Part shown: piece by piece, positions 33,801-41,220 of the stretch
How the letters are laid out: each line of letters opens with the position of its first letter
Position numbering within the stretch: the first letter of the stretch is position 1
Assembly (NCBI GenBank): GCA_903895695.1
Contig: CAITUY010000051.1
Coordinates: 1 to 50,497, forward strand
Direction of reading: 5' to 3'
Source of the DNA: an uncultured bacterium
Lineage (GTDB): Bacteria; Verrucomicrobiota; Kiritimatiellia; CAIKKV01; CAITUY01
Length of the DNA stretch: 50,497 nucleotides
Notes under the pieces: model-generated
What the model saw: only the letters and a program-made list of their open reading frames with translations
The model's database searches: none
What the model was told of the DNA's origin: nothing
Translations under genes and position numbers: made by a program

Positions 33801-34346
33801 GTACTTGGCCCAGTAGCCGGCCCCGTTGAGCCATGCGTTGAAGGTCGGTCCCTGTTGCGGGTCCGCCGCCCACGGCCGCCGCAAGACCCAGGCCACGGCA
33901 TGCCATTCGGGCGGCAGCGTGGTCCAGGTGCCGCCCAGGAAGGACATTCCCGCCGGTTCGGCATAACCGGTCGCGAAATATTCCGTATCGATGAAATCCA
34001 GCAGCAGTTCCGCCTTCACCAATCGGCGGCCATCAGAATGCGCCGCCACTTCGCCAGACGCGTCGGGGAAGCGTACCAGCAGGCTGCGATGCACGGCGTC
34101 GAACACCGGGGCACCGGGCCGGTTCGTGGACCAATCGGCCACCAGTCCATTTCCGCAGGTGCCCAGGTCGACCCGTTTCACGGCGCCATCGCCCGCGACG
34201 CTGATCGGTCGGTCCCAGTCCGCGCGGAACCCGCTCATGCCAGCCATTTGGACGTTCGTGAGGACCAGAGTGGTCTCGGCCCCAGCCCGGGTGGCGAGCA
34301 GCCCTGCAAGCGCCATTCCTAGAGCAATCCGTCGTTGTTTGACCAT
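30882..34346 (-). CDS. Giant secreted protein, putative polysaccharide lyase/hydrolase, paralogue B
   Basis: The product is 1,154 residues from ATG 34346, which has AAGGGA seven bases upstream; the in-frame codon at 34418 was rejected. The signal peptide is MVKQRRIALGMALAGLLATRAGA. Shared blocks with paralogue A include PPEWHAVAWVLRRPW, NGAGYWAKYG...FGPTEVSW, TTGGQPTAVLP, LGRNYGLATL, GVSYVGLIPLPATDL and GRLGMTRVVV. The middle contains SSGRTGIGMLLGTQDG and a helical, Trp/Tyr-rich region (HWKLYWSAWLTPDRDF). The fold guess is N-terminal beta domain, alpha/alpha toroid, C-terminal beta-sandwich, as in several lyase families. No known family was recognised. It is the first gene of the minus operon and diverges from the plus operon across a 319-bp region. 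Confidence 0.82.
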   Translation of the reverse strand: MVKQRRIALGMALAGLLATRAGAETTLVLTNVQMAGMSGFRADWDRPISVAGDGAVKRVDLGTCGNGLVADWSTNRPGAPVFDAVHRSLLVRFPDASGEVAAHSDGRRLVKAELLLDFIDTEYFATGYAEPAGMSFLGGTWTTLPPEWHAVAWVLRRPWAADPQQGPTFNAWLNGAGYWAKYGAQDTTKDRFPRQFGPTEVSWRSAGDYAGPIATYSNLAALALGVHVATNMAPVGAAARMDVTDVLTNSIYGKTLSDRLAVVADQGFLIRKWETYDAKFWQGGYEWATATGPRGIRIAAPRLALTFDTGRGERVKTAPSPDLDALAAKVRGTTTGGQPTAVLPSPESIKMLAARLTLSRPAWMPDWQWERVKELHQLGGGWNFPDTPADYNKWIDGQLAVAPRAWRGFDAPERVEEYFKYLDALPEPVRDHWKLYWSAWLTPDRDFVNGFDFNGRHYGWAQGYIGGRDAQAYYAETHDWRGNFSVYRTYCYAMGTMNFNNWNAIGTLGGGAILESPRLIQDGRHGVEAFSFRLWSWFDGSTQESIDHYYFAESLKAQKCIADWSPTVFEKLMGQSILAKSVEELSSAYHPNLKRFISSSGRTGIGMLLGTQDGLQHILHTLSPTGTITDAATVGPGAPEGAITAPNVEKMPALGHNMLPGIVAAQTVNGPWAPEWVANMVDAKPLPYESVNSYKQWGGFSATPLWKRSFLGRNYGLATLDVSSSETVPVMAQWRRAETPVSSMTELGTLIARAGINRTELLDSTFHDTKQRNPNGIVGAQGHRQFALQYRNKAIILTSPSPQLKFDGSRPIPEQVTSLQTTLGLFNFEATPSWELYVDGQRVTQFPCKAKLSQRLAIKDGVSYVGLIPLPATDLGRTEEIVIADDGRMTDMQNGGKAREALRINLYNMLREAPLDKATADWGKIDRAFNGFVIELGDQAEYGDFAAFQKHLAAATLEAVWDEGQAQLNVVYKSGDDVMECGFNPAYDGGPTIKAFPYRRVNGRWPYNAPGVERDTTLTQQSTTGRIEKNGAVLVTEPGRMAYVQTEPKSGTYAAFNAFPDPTTLAFTVPGGITVRGDGRLGMTRVVVRPKENRLWIDYAVQSGQSATNMAAALLVLGCDAGPSVDLNGKPITGKLQQRTVDGQSAYVVPLGAP

Positions 34347-34665
34347 TGGGTGTCCCTTATGTTCGTCGCGATGCCAAGGCAGGCTCCCGTCGCGATCTTT
34401 GCCTTTTTGGACTTGCACGTTGTTACTGCGCCTGAGCCCATATTACAAGTGTAAGCGACAGACTGCCGACTAGGTCTTCACGCAGCGCCCGGTGTGTGTG
34501 GCTGGTTCATTATGCTGATTATGCTCATGTGATTATTGTGCTTGTGTTGATCTCGTCGGCCCTTCTACAGTGATGCCTTTGGACCCTCAAGCGGGCGGGC
34601 TCACGATAGTCGTGAGCAGCGTGTCGCTGGGAGAGTGTCGGTTTGCGTCTGAGCGATAGAGCACT
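34347..34665. promoter_or_regulatory. Divergent control region of the carbohydrate locus
   Basis: This 319-bp region without a gene separates the two operons. It holds a direct repeat CGTCGCGAT (34364-34372 and 34388-34396), a small palindrome TTACA-AG-TGTAA (34443-34454) and an AT-rich stretch with imperfect tandem TGATTATGCTCATG-like units (about 34508-34548), lower in GC than the surroundings. A perfect 8-bp inverted repeat lies at 34599-34617. Promoters for both operons must lie here, but no convincing -35/-10 pair was found. Confidence 0.7.
34599..34617. promoter_or_regulatory. Perfect inverted-repeat operator candidate
   Basis: GCTCACGA-TAG-TCGTGAGC is an exact 8+3+8 palindrome that ends 48 bases before the ATG of the first plus-strand gene. 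The size and symmetry suit a dimeric regulator such as a LacI or GntR type. No regulator gene is present in the window. Confidence 0.55.
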
Positions 34666-37038
34666 ATGAAGAACGAAACAATTCCCGCCCCGGGCATCCA
34701 GATCGAACGCAGCGCCCAGCAATTGCGTGCGAGCCAGTCGGCCTATGAACTCATCTGGGACCTCGCCCGAGGCGGCGTTCTGGTGTACCTGCATGACCGG
34801 CGCAACCGGACCACGCTAATCGATGTCCGCCAGGTCGGGCCAGGCCCTGATCTCGTGATCGCCGCCAGCGCCACGCTGGAGGAAAAGGAACACGAAATCC
34901 GCTTGAGCGATCTGGGCCAGTCTGAAGTGAACATCTTCACGTCGCCGGATGGCCTGCAGGCGCGCCTCGAATTCGCGGCGCAGGACAGCGAGATCCGCGT
35001 TGAACGTACGCTCACGCTCCGAGCGGATTCCGCCTGGATCGAGGAGAAGGTGGCGCTGCGGAATGTCTCGGACCACGACATCCTGATCGACCGCTATCCC
35101 GATTGGGAAGCGGCCGGGAAGACAGCCGTGGCCGGTGATCTTTTCAACTGGGGAGTCAACCCTGGGGGTGTCGACTACATTCTGGGCGGACTTCGCATCG
35201 GAGGCGACTATGCGGGCACCGGCTACGTAACGCCCGCCTGCGGCTACCCGTTTTTTTATAACCGGGGCCGTTTTGCCGAGATGGGGGATACCGCGATCTC
35301 GCTGGTCGGAGGCCATCACGGCGCAGTGCTTCCGTGCATCATGGCCTATAGCGATCAGACGCAGAGCGGCGTGTTGCTCTCCTGCCTGCACGATCGCTGT
35401 CTGCGCTATCTTCGCATGTCGGCCGATCAGGCCGCGCAAACGGGAATCGTCGCCGCACAGGTGTGGTGGGCGCGCTGGCTCGCGCCGCGGGAGCGACAGG
35501 AAGTTGCGACTTGGCACTTGGTGCCCTTTGCAGGTGACTACGGCGTCATGCTCGACGAGTACCGTCATTGGCTGGCTGCGGAGCACGGGATTGTCCCGCC
35601 AAAGGATGAAGCCGCTAACCTCGATGAAATGTTTGTCGGTTGCATGCACTCCGTGTCGCTGCATGCTCTCGGACATTGCGACAAGATGAGGCCCTACGTC
35701 GACGCGGTCCGTGCGGTCGGCTGCACCGCGTTCTGGTGGGGCAAGCCCTGGCTCGATTCGATTGACGTGGAAAAGCGCGCCTGGATGAGCCGCTGTCAGC
35801 CGCAGACACGCGACTACAAGTACGCCGTGACCACGCGTTACGGCGGCGAAACGGCGGTGCGCGCCCTGACTGACTACATCCACCAGCAAGGAATGAAAGA
35901 CATCGCGTGGGTCACCGGCTATGGGTTGACCGTCTTCGATCCGCTCTACAAGGAACATCCCGAGGCGTTTATTCACATGCGCCGACCCGTCACAAGGCAG
36001 CCGACCACCGCAATCCCGGGGCACGAGTTGATCCCCGATTTCGACAACAACGCCGGGATCATTGACGCCTATGTATATCCGCCTTTCGGCGGGGCCTCGA
36101 TCGGCGGCGACACCACTAATCCGCACTGGCGCAAGTTCTGGCTGCGCAACCAGGAATACTGGGCCGCGAACGGGGTTGACGGCATCTTCTTCGACAGTTT
36201 CAACCCGATGCCGCCCAACTACGCGTTGCGCCCGTGGCCGGGACAGATCAGCGAGGAGATCGTCAGCCTCCAGCGCGAGGCCCGCCGGCTCGCCCGGAAG
36301 GTAAACCCCGACTTCTTCTCGTTCACAGAAGGTGGCGGCTATCTCATGGCCACGGTCAACGACTTTACCCACACCTGGCCAGGCACCACGCCGCCGCCTT
36401 TGCCGCCCTTCCGCACGCGACCGCTGTCGCCGGAGGAGGAAGCCCGGTTCCTGCGCGACGAGATGCTCTCCATGATTCCCGGCGCCCGGAGTCACGCCAG
36501 CATAAGCGCCGAAGACGCCGAGTCGCGGCCGCGCCTGCTGTCCAACATGTTCAGCGGCTGCATGCCAATCTTGCGCATGTTCGATACCGGCGCGCAGAAG
36601 GAGACCATCACCAATGAGCCGGAATACTGGACCTACTTTCGGCCGCGCCCAGCCAATGACCCGGCTCCGCAGGAAGAGGCGCTTTGGGAAAATGTCCGGA
36701 AGCAGTGGCAGGTCCGGATGGCGCACCCCGAACTCAAGTCTGGGCGCCTGATCCTGGCGGGGGTCGGCACGGACAATCCGGCGGTGTTCGCCTTCCTGCG
36801 GGAGAAGGATGGTCACCTCAGCGCCGTTGTCATCAATTTCGGTGCAGACACCGCGGCATGCAAGCTTTGCATCGACTGGCAGGCGGCCGGCGTGGAACGG
36901 CCAGCCGGCAAGCTGGCGCCGCGCGATTTGCTGCGCGAGGTCGCGTTGCCGGCTGTCACCGCGCTGCAGATCGAGACCGGTTATGCGCTGACGATTCCCG
37001 CCCGCGACGGCTTGGTGGCCAACCTGTCATCGGAGTAA
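34666..37038 (+). CDS. Putative intracellular TIM-barrel glycoside hydrolase (GH36/DUF6259-like)
   Basis: The product is 790 residues with no signal peptide. The N-terminal about 300 residues are beta-rich (ERTLTLRADSAWIEEKVALR), like the super-sandwich of clan GH-D/GH31-related enzymes. A central barrel carries FWWGKPWLDSIDVEK, DIAWVTGYGLTVFDPL and NGVDGIFFDSFNPMPPN, where the FFDSF aspartate is a plausible catalytic acid. A C-terminal beta domain ends in LQIETGYALTIPARDGL. The family assignment is tentative because I see no exact signature. It is the first gene of the plus operon, with GH2 starting three bases after its stop. The ribosome site is weak. The likely role is removal of alpha-linked side sugars in the cytoplasm or periplasm. 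Confidence 0.7.
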   Translation: MKNETIPAPGIQIERSAQQLRASQSAYELIWDLARGGVLVYLHDRRNRTTLIDVRQVGPGPDLVIAASATLEEKEHEIRLSDLGQSEVNIFTSPDGLQARLEFAAQDSEIRVERTLTLRADSAWIEEKVALRNVSDHDILIDRYPDWEAAGKTAVAGDLFNWGVNPGGVDYILGGLRIGGDYAGTGYVTPACGYPFFYNRGRFAEMGDTAISLVGGHHGAVLPCIMAYSDQTQSGVLLSCLHDRCLRYLRMSADQAAQTGIVAAQVWWARWLAPRERQEVATWHLVPFAGDYGVMLDEYRHWLAAEHGIVPPKDEAANLDEMFVGCMHSVSLHALGHCDKMRPYVDAVRAVGCTAFWWGKPWLDSIDVEKRAWMSRCQPQTRDYKYAVTTRYGGETAVRALTDYIHQQGMKDIAWVTGYGLTVFDPLYKEHPEAFIHMRRPVTRQPTTAIPGHELIPDFDNNAGIIDAYVYPPFGGASIGGDTTNPHWRKFWLRNQEYWAANGVDGIFFDSFNPMPPNYALRPWPGQISEEIVSLQREARRLARKVNPDFFSFTEGGGYLMATVNDFTHTWPGTTPPPLPPFRTRPLSPEEEARFLRDEMLSMIPGARSHASISAEDAESRPRLLSNMFSGCMPILRMFDTGAQKETITNEPEYWTYFRPRPANDPAPQEEALWENVRKQWQVRMAHPELKSGRLILAGVGTDNPAVFAFLREKDGHLSAVVINFGADTAACKLCIDWQAAGVERPAGKLAPRDLLREVALPAVTALQIETGYALTIPARDGLVANLSSE

Positions 37039-37041
37039 ACG

Positions 37042-39405
37042 ATGCGCATCCTTCTCGACGATGCCTGGAAGTTCCAGGCGGGCGACGATAACCGCCCGCC
37101 CGAAAGCTGCGCCCACGCGCTCAAGGCCGGCTTTGCCCGCGGCTACGCGGCGGTTGACCTGAAAGATGATGGCTGGCGTTCCGTCTCGTTGCCGCACGAT
37201 TGGGCCATCGAGGCCAATCCCGTTCCCTGGGGCATGCTCGACCAGGGCAGCTACCAGCGCGGCATCGGCTGGTACCGCAAGTCGTTCGACCTGCCAGCCG
37301 ACATCCTCGACAAACAGGTCTATCTGGAATTCGAAGGCATCAGCCGTCAGGCTACGGTGTGGGTGAACGGCTTTGAACTGGGCACGCATCCCAGTGGATA
37401 CACGCCGTTTTTGTGCGACATCACCGCGGCGGTTCCCCGGTATCTGGATGCGCCATCCTTGCCGCCCGGCGCGCAGCCCAGCGTCGTGGCGGTTCGCGTC
37501 GATGCCACGCACCCGGAAGGGTGGTGGTACGAGGGGTGCGGCATCTACCGTCACGTCTGGCTGCACATCGTCGATCCTCTACATGTCGCGCCGTACAGCG
37601 CTTGGTGTTCAACACCCAAGGTGACCGAAGCGCAGGCGCGCGTGCGCTTTGCCGCCGAGATACGCAACGCCCATGACGCGGATCAGCCATGCGAAGTCCG
37701 GGTGCGTATCCTCGATGCCAACGACTGCCTCGTGGCCAAGGGCGTCACACCCGTCATCGTCGCCCGTGGTGCCGCCCTGCCGGTGGCCGTGGAGATGACG
37801 CTCGATCAGCCGCACCTCTGGTCTCCGGAGCACCCCTACCTGTACCGGATTCACGTCGACGTAGTCAGCCGGGAGATCGTGGCCGACCACAGCGAATTGC
37901 CGTTGGGTGTCCGCTGGTGTGAGTTTCACGCAGAGAGCGGCTTCAGCCTCAACGGCAAAGCGTACAAGCTCCAGGGTGTCTGCTGTCACCAGGACTTCGC
38001 CGGCGTCGGGGTGGCGCTTCCGGACCGACTTCACGAAAAGCGCGTGGAGCTCCTGAAGGAAATGGGGTGCAATGCCCTGCGCTGTTCTCATCATCCGCCG
38101 GCGCCCGCGCTATTGGAGGCTTGTGATCGACTGGGCCTGCTGGTGCTGAACGAGAATCGCAAAATGGATTTCTCCCCGGAAGGCTTGCGGGATCTGCGCC
38201 TGCTCGTACGGCGCGATCGTCATCACCCCTGCGTGTTCGCCTGGTGCCTGGTCAACGAGGAGTTTGCCGGGACACGGCCGCTGAGCGGGCGCGCCTTGAA
38301 AGTGCTGCACCGCATCGCCAAGGAAGAGGATCCGACCCGCGCGACGGTCGTTGCGGGGAACCTGTTTCTGGACGTCTCGTCCTCCACCACGGAGGCTTTT
38401 TGGCGCGAAGTGGACATCGTGGGCCGCAACTACTCGCCGGATGCCTATGCCCGTGACCATGCCGTGCATCCGAAGCAGATAACCATGGCCACGGAATTTG
38501 CCTCTACGCCAACAACGCGTGGGACGTATACCGCGGAAGTCGGATATCCGCTTCTTGTAAACATTGACGAGCCGTGGCCATCGCCGCTGCCGGCCGGCCC
38601 AAAGCCGGGATTCGAAGTCAGTTGGCAGGAGATCGCCAGGCACCGTTTCATGGCCGGTGGCTTCCTCTGGACCGGCATGGATTACCGCGGCGAACCGACG
38701 CCCTGGCGCTGGCCGTATATCATCAGTCAATATGGCGCCATCTTCGACCTTTGCGGGTTTCCGAAAGACGGCTATCACTATTTCAAGTCCTGCTGGAAAC
38801 CGGAAGAACCGCAGGTCTATGTCTTTCCGCACTGGACGTGGCCGGGCCGCGAAGGCCGGCAGGTCTACCTGCGGGCATACAGCAATTGCGATGAGGTGGA
38901 ACTGTTCGTCAATGCCGTCTCGCATGGACGGCAAGCGATGCCGCCCCTGGGGCATCTGGAATGGCCGGTGGTTTATCAACCGGGTGCGGTCGTCGCGGTC
39001 GGCTACCGGAAGGGCCGCGAGGTGGCCCGGCATGCCCAGCGAACCGCCGGGCCCGCTGCCAGACTCCAGTTGTCGGTTGATCGCGACGGCCTCGTTGCAG
39101 GACACCAGGATGTCGCCTGCGTGACCGTGGCGGTGACGGATGCCGCGGGCGTCGTTGTGCCCGACGCGCGGAATCTCCTGACCTTCCACATTCAGGGCGC
39201 CGGGCGCCTGCTCGGCACGGGCAACGGCGATCCTCTTGACCACACGCTTGACGCCTCGCCCGTGCGTCGGACCTTTCAAGGTTACGCGCTGGGGATCGTC
39301 CAGGGAAGCGACACCCCTGGCAACATCATCGTCAAGGTCGTTGCCGATGGACTCGCGCATGGCGAGATCAGCATCGCGTTGCGCAAAGGAGTGCTTCTAT
39401 GCTAA
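37042..39405 (+). CDS. Glycoside hydrolase family 2 (beta-galactosidase/beta-glucuronidase type)
   Basis: The product is 787 residues. The order is sugar-binding jelly roll (about 1-180: SVSLPHDWAIE, RGIGWYRKSF, VWVNGFELGTHPSGY, GCGIYRHVWL), Ig-like domain (WSPEHPYLYRIHV) and TIM barrel (about 300-560: GVCCHQDFAGVGVALP, MGCNALRCSHHPP). C-terminal beta domains follow (YLRAYSNCDEVELFVN). The acid/base is E406 in LVNEE and the nucleophile E485 in MATEFAS. No signal peptide is seen. The GH2 substrate may be beta-galactose, -glucuronate or -mannose, and sequence alone does not decide. GGAG lies six bases before the ATG. It overlaps the next gene by 7 nt. Confidence 0.92.
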   Translation: MRILLDDAWKFQAGDDNRPPESCAHALKAGFARGYAAVDLKDDGWRSVSLPHDWAIEANPVPWGMLDQGSYQRGIGWYRKSFDLPADILDKQVYLEFEGISRQATVWVNGFELGTHPSGYTPFLCDITAAVPRYLDAPSLPPGAQPSVVAVRVDATHPEGWWYEGCGIYRHVWLHIVDPLHVAPYSAWCSTPKVTEAQARVRFAAEIRNAHDADQPCEVRVRILDANDCLVAKGVTPVIVARGAALPVAVEMTLDQPHLWSPEHPYLYRIHVDVVSREIVADHSELPLGVRWCEFHAESGFSLNGKAYKLQGVCCHQDFAGVGVALPDRLHEKRVELLKEMGCNALRCSHHPPAPALLEACDRLGLLVLNENRKMDFSPEGLRDLRLLVRRDRHHPCVFAWCLVNEEFAGTRPLSGRALKVLHRIAKEEDPTRATVVAGNLFLDVSSSTTEAFWREVDIVGRNYSPDAYARDHAVHPKQITMATEFASTPTTRGTYTAEVGYPLLVNIDEPWPSPLPAGPKPGFEVSWQEIARHRFMAGGFLWTGMDYRGEPTPWRWPYIISQYGAIFDLCGFPKDGYHYFKSCWKPEEPQVYVFPHWTWPGREGRQVYLRAYSNCDEVELFVNAVSHGRQAMPPLGHLEWPVVYQPGAVVAVGYRKGREVARHAQRTAGPAARLQLSVDRDGLVAGHQDVACVTVAVTDAAGVVVPDARNLLTFHIQGAGRLLGTGNGDPLDHTLDASPVRRTFQGYALGIVQGSDTPGNIIVKVVADGLAHGEISIALRKGVLLC

Positions 39406-41216
39406 CGAACATCAGCGGTCATAATCGCACCCGGCGTACGACCGTGTCGCCGAAGGTGATCGAACAGCGCGCGGTCTACGCCGACCTCGCCAAGAACGCG
39501 CTTTTCCGCGCGTATCCCTCCATGAAGAACTTCACCGCTGAGTTGTGCGTGCTCGATGCGGGAGAGGCGCTGGAGTTGTTCTGGTCCATCCACGATCTGG
39601 GCGGCCCGGCGCCGGGCGGGTGGTTTCAGGTCCATGACTTGAAGGTGATCCTGACGCGCGCTTCCGATAACCGACAGGTTGAGTTGCCCCTGTCCAACCA
39701 CATTGCCGGGTTCCATGCCTGGTACCGCATGCGCGGCGGCATGATTTCGGTGCTGCCCAACAGTTTCTACTTCAACCTGGAAGCCGGCGAGTGGACCGTC
39801 ACCCTCGAAGGCACGCTGCAGGACGCGCAGGCGCTCTGCCTGTTTGCCGACGCGTTCCACGACTTGTTCCACTATTCTGCGATCAAGGAGTTCTATGATC
39901 GGGCCAAAGCGCCGATGTTGGAAAAACACTGGGTCACGGAAGAAGATTTGTGTCCGCTCCAACCGTTCCGGATTGCCGCCGGCACGCTGAACCTAACCAC
40001 GGATCGCGCCATCGCCTTCGTTGACCGGCAGTTCGACCGGCTGCACCAGGTCGCCGTTCGTTATGAAGACGTCAAGGATAGGCCCGTTCCCAAGATCACA
40101 CGACCGCCCGCAACGCCCTTGGATCCGATCATCTATCTCAAGGACAAGTTGTATTACCTGCAGAACCAAAGCGTGCGGATGAACTACTGTCCGTACGACA
40201 CCTGCAATTATTGGTCGAATGCGCCGGATTTCAGTCGGACGCAATTTCGCGTAAACGACCGTACCGCCGTTTCGCACCTGGAAGCGCTGGCGCCTCTGTA
40301 CCGCGCGACGGGCGACCCCGCCGTATACCATACGGCACGCAAGTGGTACGAGTGGCTTGCCCGCAATATCTGGCCGGCGCCCGGCTGCAGCAAGCAGATT
40401 GCCAGCGGCGACCGGACGGTCTTTGGCTCAGCCCTCCATCTTGGCGGCGTTGGCAACGGCATCTGCACATTTGCCGAGATCGACGGCAACCCCCGCTGGG
40501 TGGCGCCTTTCCGGGAGGGCCTCCTCGACTGGCCCATGCATCCGACTCTTCCGCGGCCGATCATGGATCAGGACGTCTGGGGCAATGAGGAGATGAACAC
40601 CGTCGGCACGTACAACATGACCTCGCATTTTGCCGTTGCCTGCTGGCGCGTGGGGCATCTGTTGAATGACCCGGCGCTGAAAGCCAGGGGCGAACTCATC
40701 TTGAACCAGTATGTTTTCCCTGGCGAGCGGGATGGCATCTGGCCGTACCGGCCGGGAAACTTTCCGTCGCATCATTACGACATGTACTTGAAGTGGCAGT
40801 GCGCCCATCTGTTGCTGACCGGCGCGGAGCGCTGGACCCGCGACGCGGATTTCCTGGCGCGCATGCGCCGCGCAACGGATGCCACATTGCGCGTATATTC
40901 CCGCGAGGAGAGTGGCGAGATCCTGTTTCCGGACTGGACGCACTCGCCCACGGCCACACATCCGGCCAATGCCGCCCGGCATGGTTCATGCCAGCTCGAG
41001 GTCTTGCTCGCCATGACCCTCTACGTCGATGAAGGTTACCGCGAGCCAATGGAAAAGGTACTGCGCGGGCTCTATCGCCTGATGATGCTTCCGGAGGTGG
41101 ACCGGTGTTGGCATGGCTGCTGGTTTGGCAACCATGGCAACCTGCTGGCCCTGGCCCTGCACGGGTTCCACGTAGAAGGGAACAAACCGTCGGAACTGAA
41201 ACTGGTGAGGGCGTAA
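39399..41216 (+). CDS. Unknown (alpha/alpha)6-barrel-like carbohydrate-active protein
   Basis: The product is 605 residues with no signal peptide. After a beta-rich N-terminal domain (about 20-190), the rest is helical with repeated aromatic and His motifs: VRMNYCPYDTCNYWSNAPDF, YNMTSHFAVACWRVGHLL, FPSHHYDMYLKWQCAHLL and CWHGCWFGNHGNLLALALHG. These resemble alpha/alpha-barrel hydrolases or epimerases (GH88, GH105 and GH127-like folds), but no diagnostic catalytic pair was recognised. GH88 and GH105 are unsaturated uronyl hydrolases, the enzymes expected after a lyase. AAAGGAG lies eight bases before the ATG. It overlaps the GH2 stop by 7 nt and is followed by the next gene after 4 nt. Confidence 0.72.
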   Translation: MLTNISGHNRTRRTTVSPKVIEQRAVYADLAKNALFRAYPSMKNFTAELCVLDAGEALELFWSIHDLGGPAPGGWFQVHDLKVILTRASDNRQVELPLSNHIAGFHAWYRMRGGMISVLPNSFYFNLEAGEWTVTLEGTLQDAQALCLFADAFHDLFHYSAIKEFYDRAKAPMLEKHWVTEEDLCPLQPFRIAAGTLNLTTDRAIAFVDRQFDRLHQVAVRYEDVKDRPVPKITRPPATPLDPIIYLKDKLYYLQNQSVRMNYCPYDTCNYWSNAPDFSRTQFRVNDRTAVSHLEALAPLYRATGDPAVYHTARKWYEWLARNIWPAPGCSKQIASGDRTVFGSALHLGGVGNGICTFAEIDGNPRWVAPFREGLLDWPMHPTLPRPIMDQDVWGNEEMNTVGTYNMTSHFAVACWRVGHLLNDPALKARGELILNQYVFPGERDGIWPYRPGNFPSHHYDMYLKWQCAHLLLTGAERWTRDADFLARMRRATDATLRVYSREESGEILFPDWTHSPTATHPANAARHGSCQLEVLLAMTLYVDEGYREPMEKVLRGLYRLMMLPEVDRCWHGCWFGNHGNLLALALHGFHVEGNKPSELKLVRA

Positions 41217-41220
41217 TCGC

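Noticed and set aside
30933..34322. 1,129-codon open frame on the plus strand
   Set aside because: It is antisense to the giant secreted protein, which has a signal peptide, ribosome site and a paralogue. The plus-strand translation has no recognisable motif.
34816..36816. 666-codon open frame on the minus strand
   Set aside because: It is a shadow of the TIM-barrel hydrolase gene and its composition is typical of an antisense frame.
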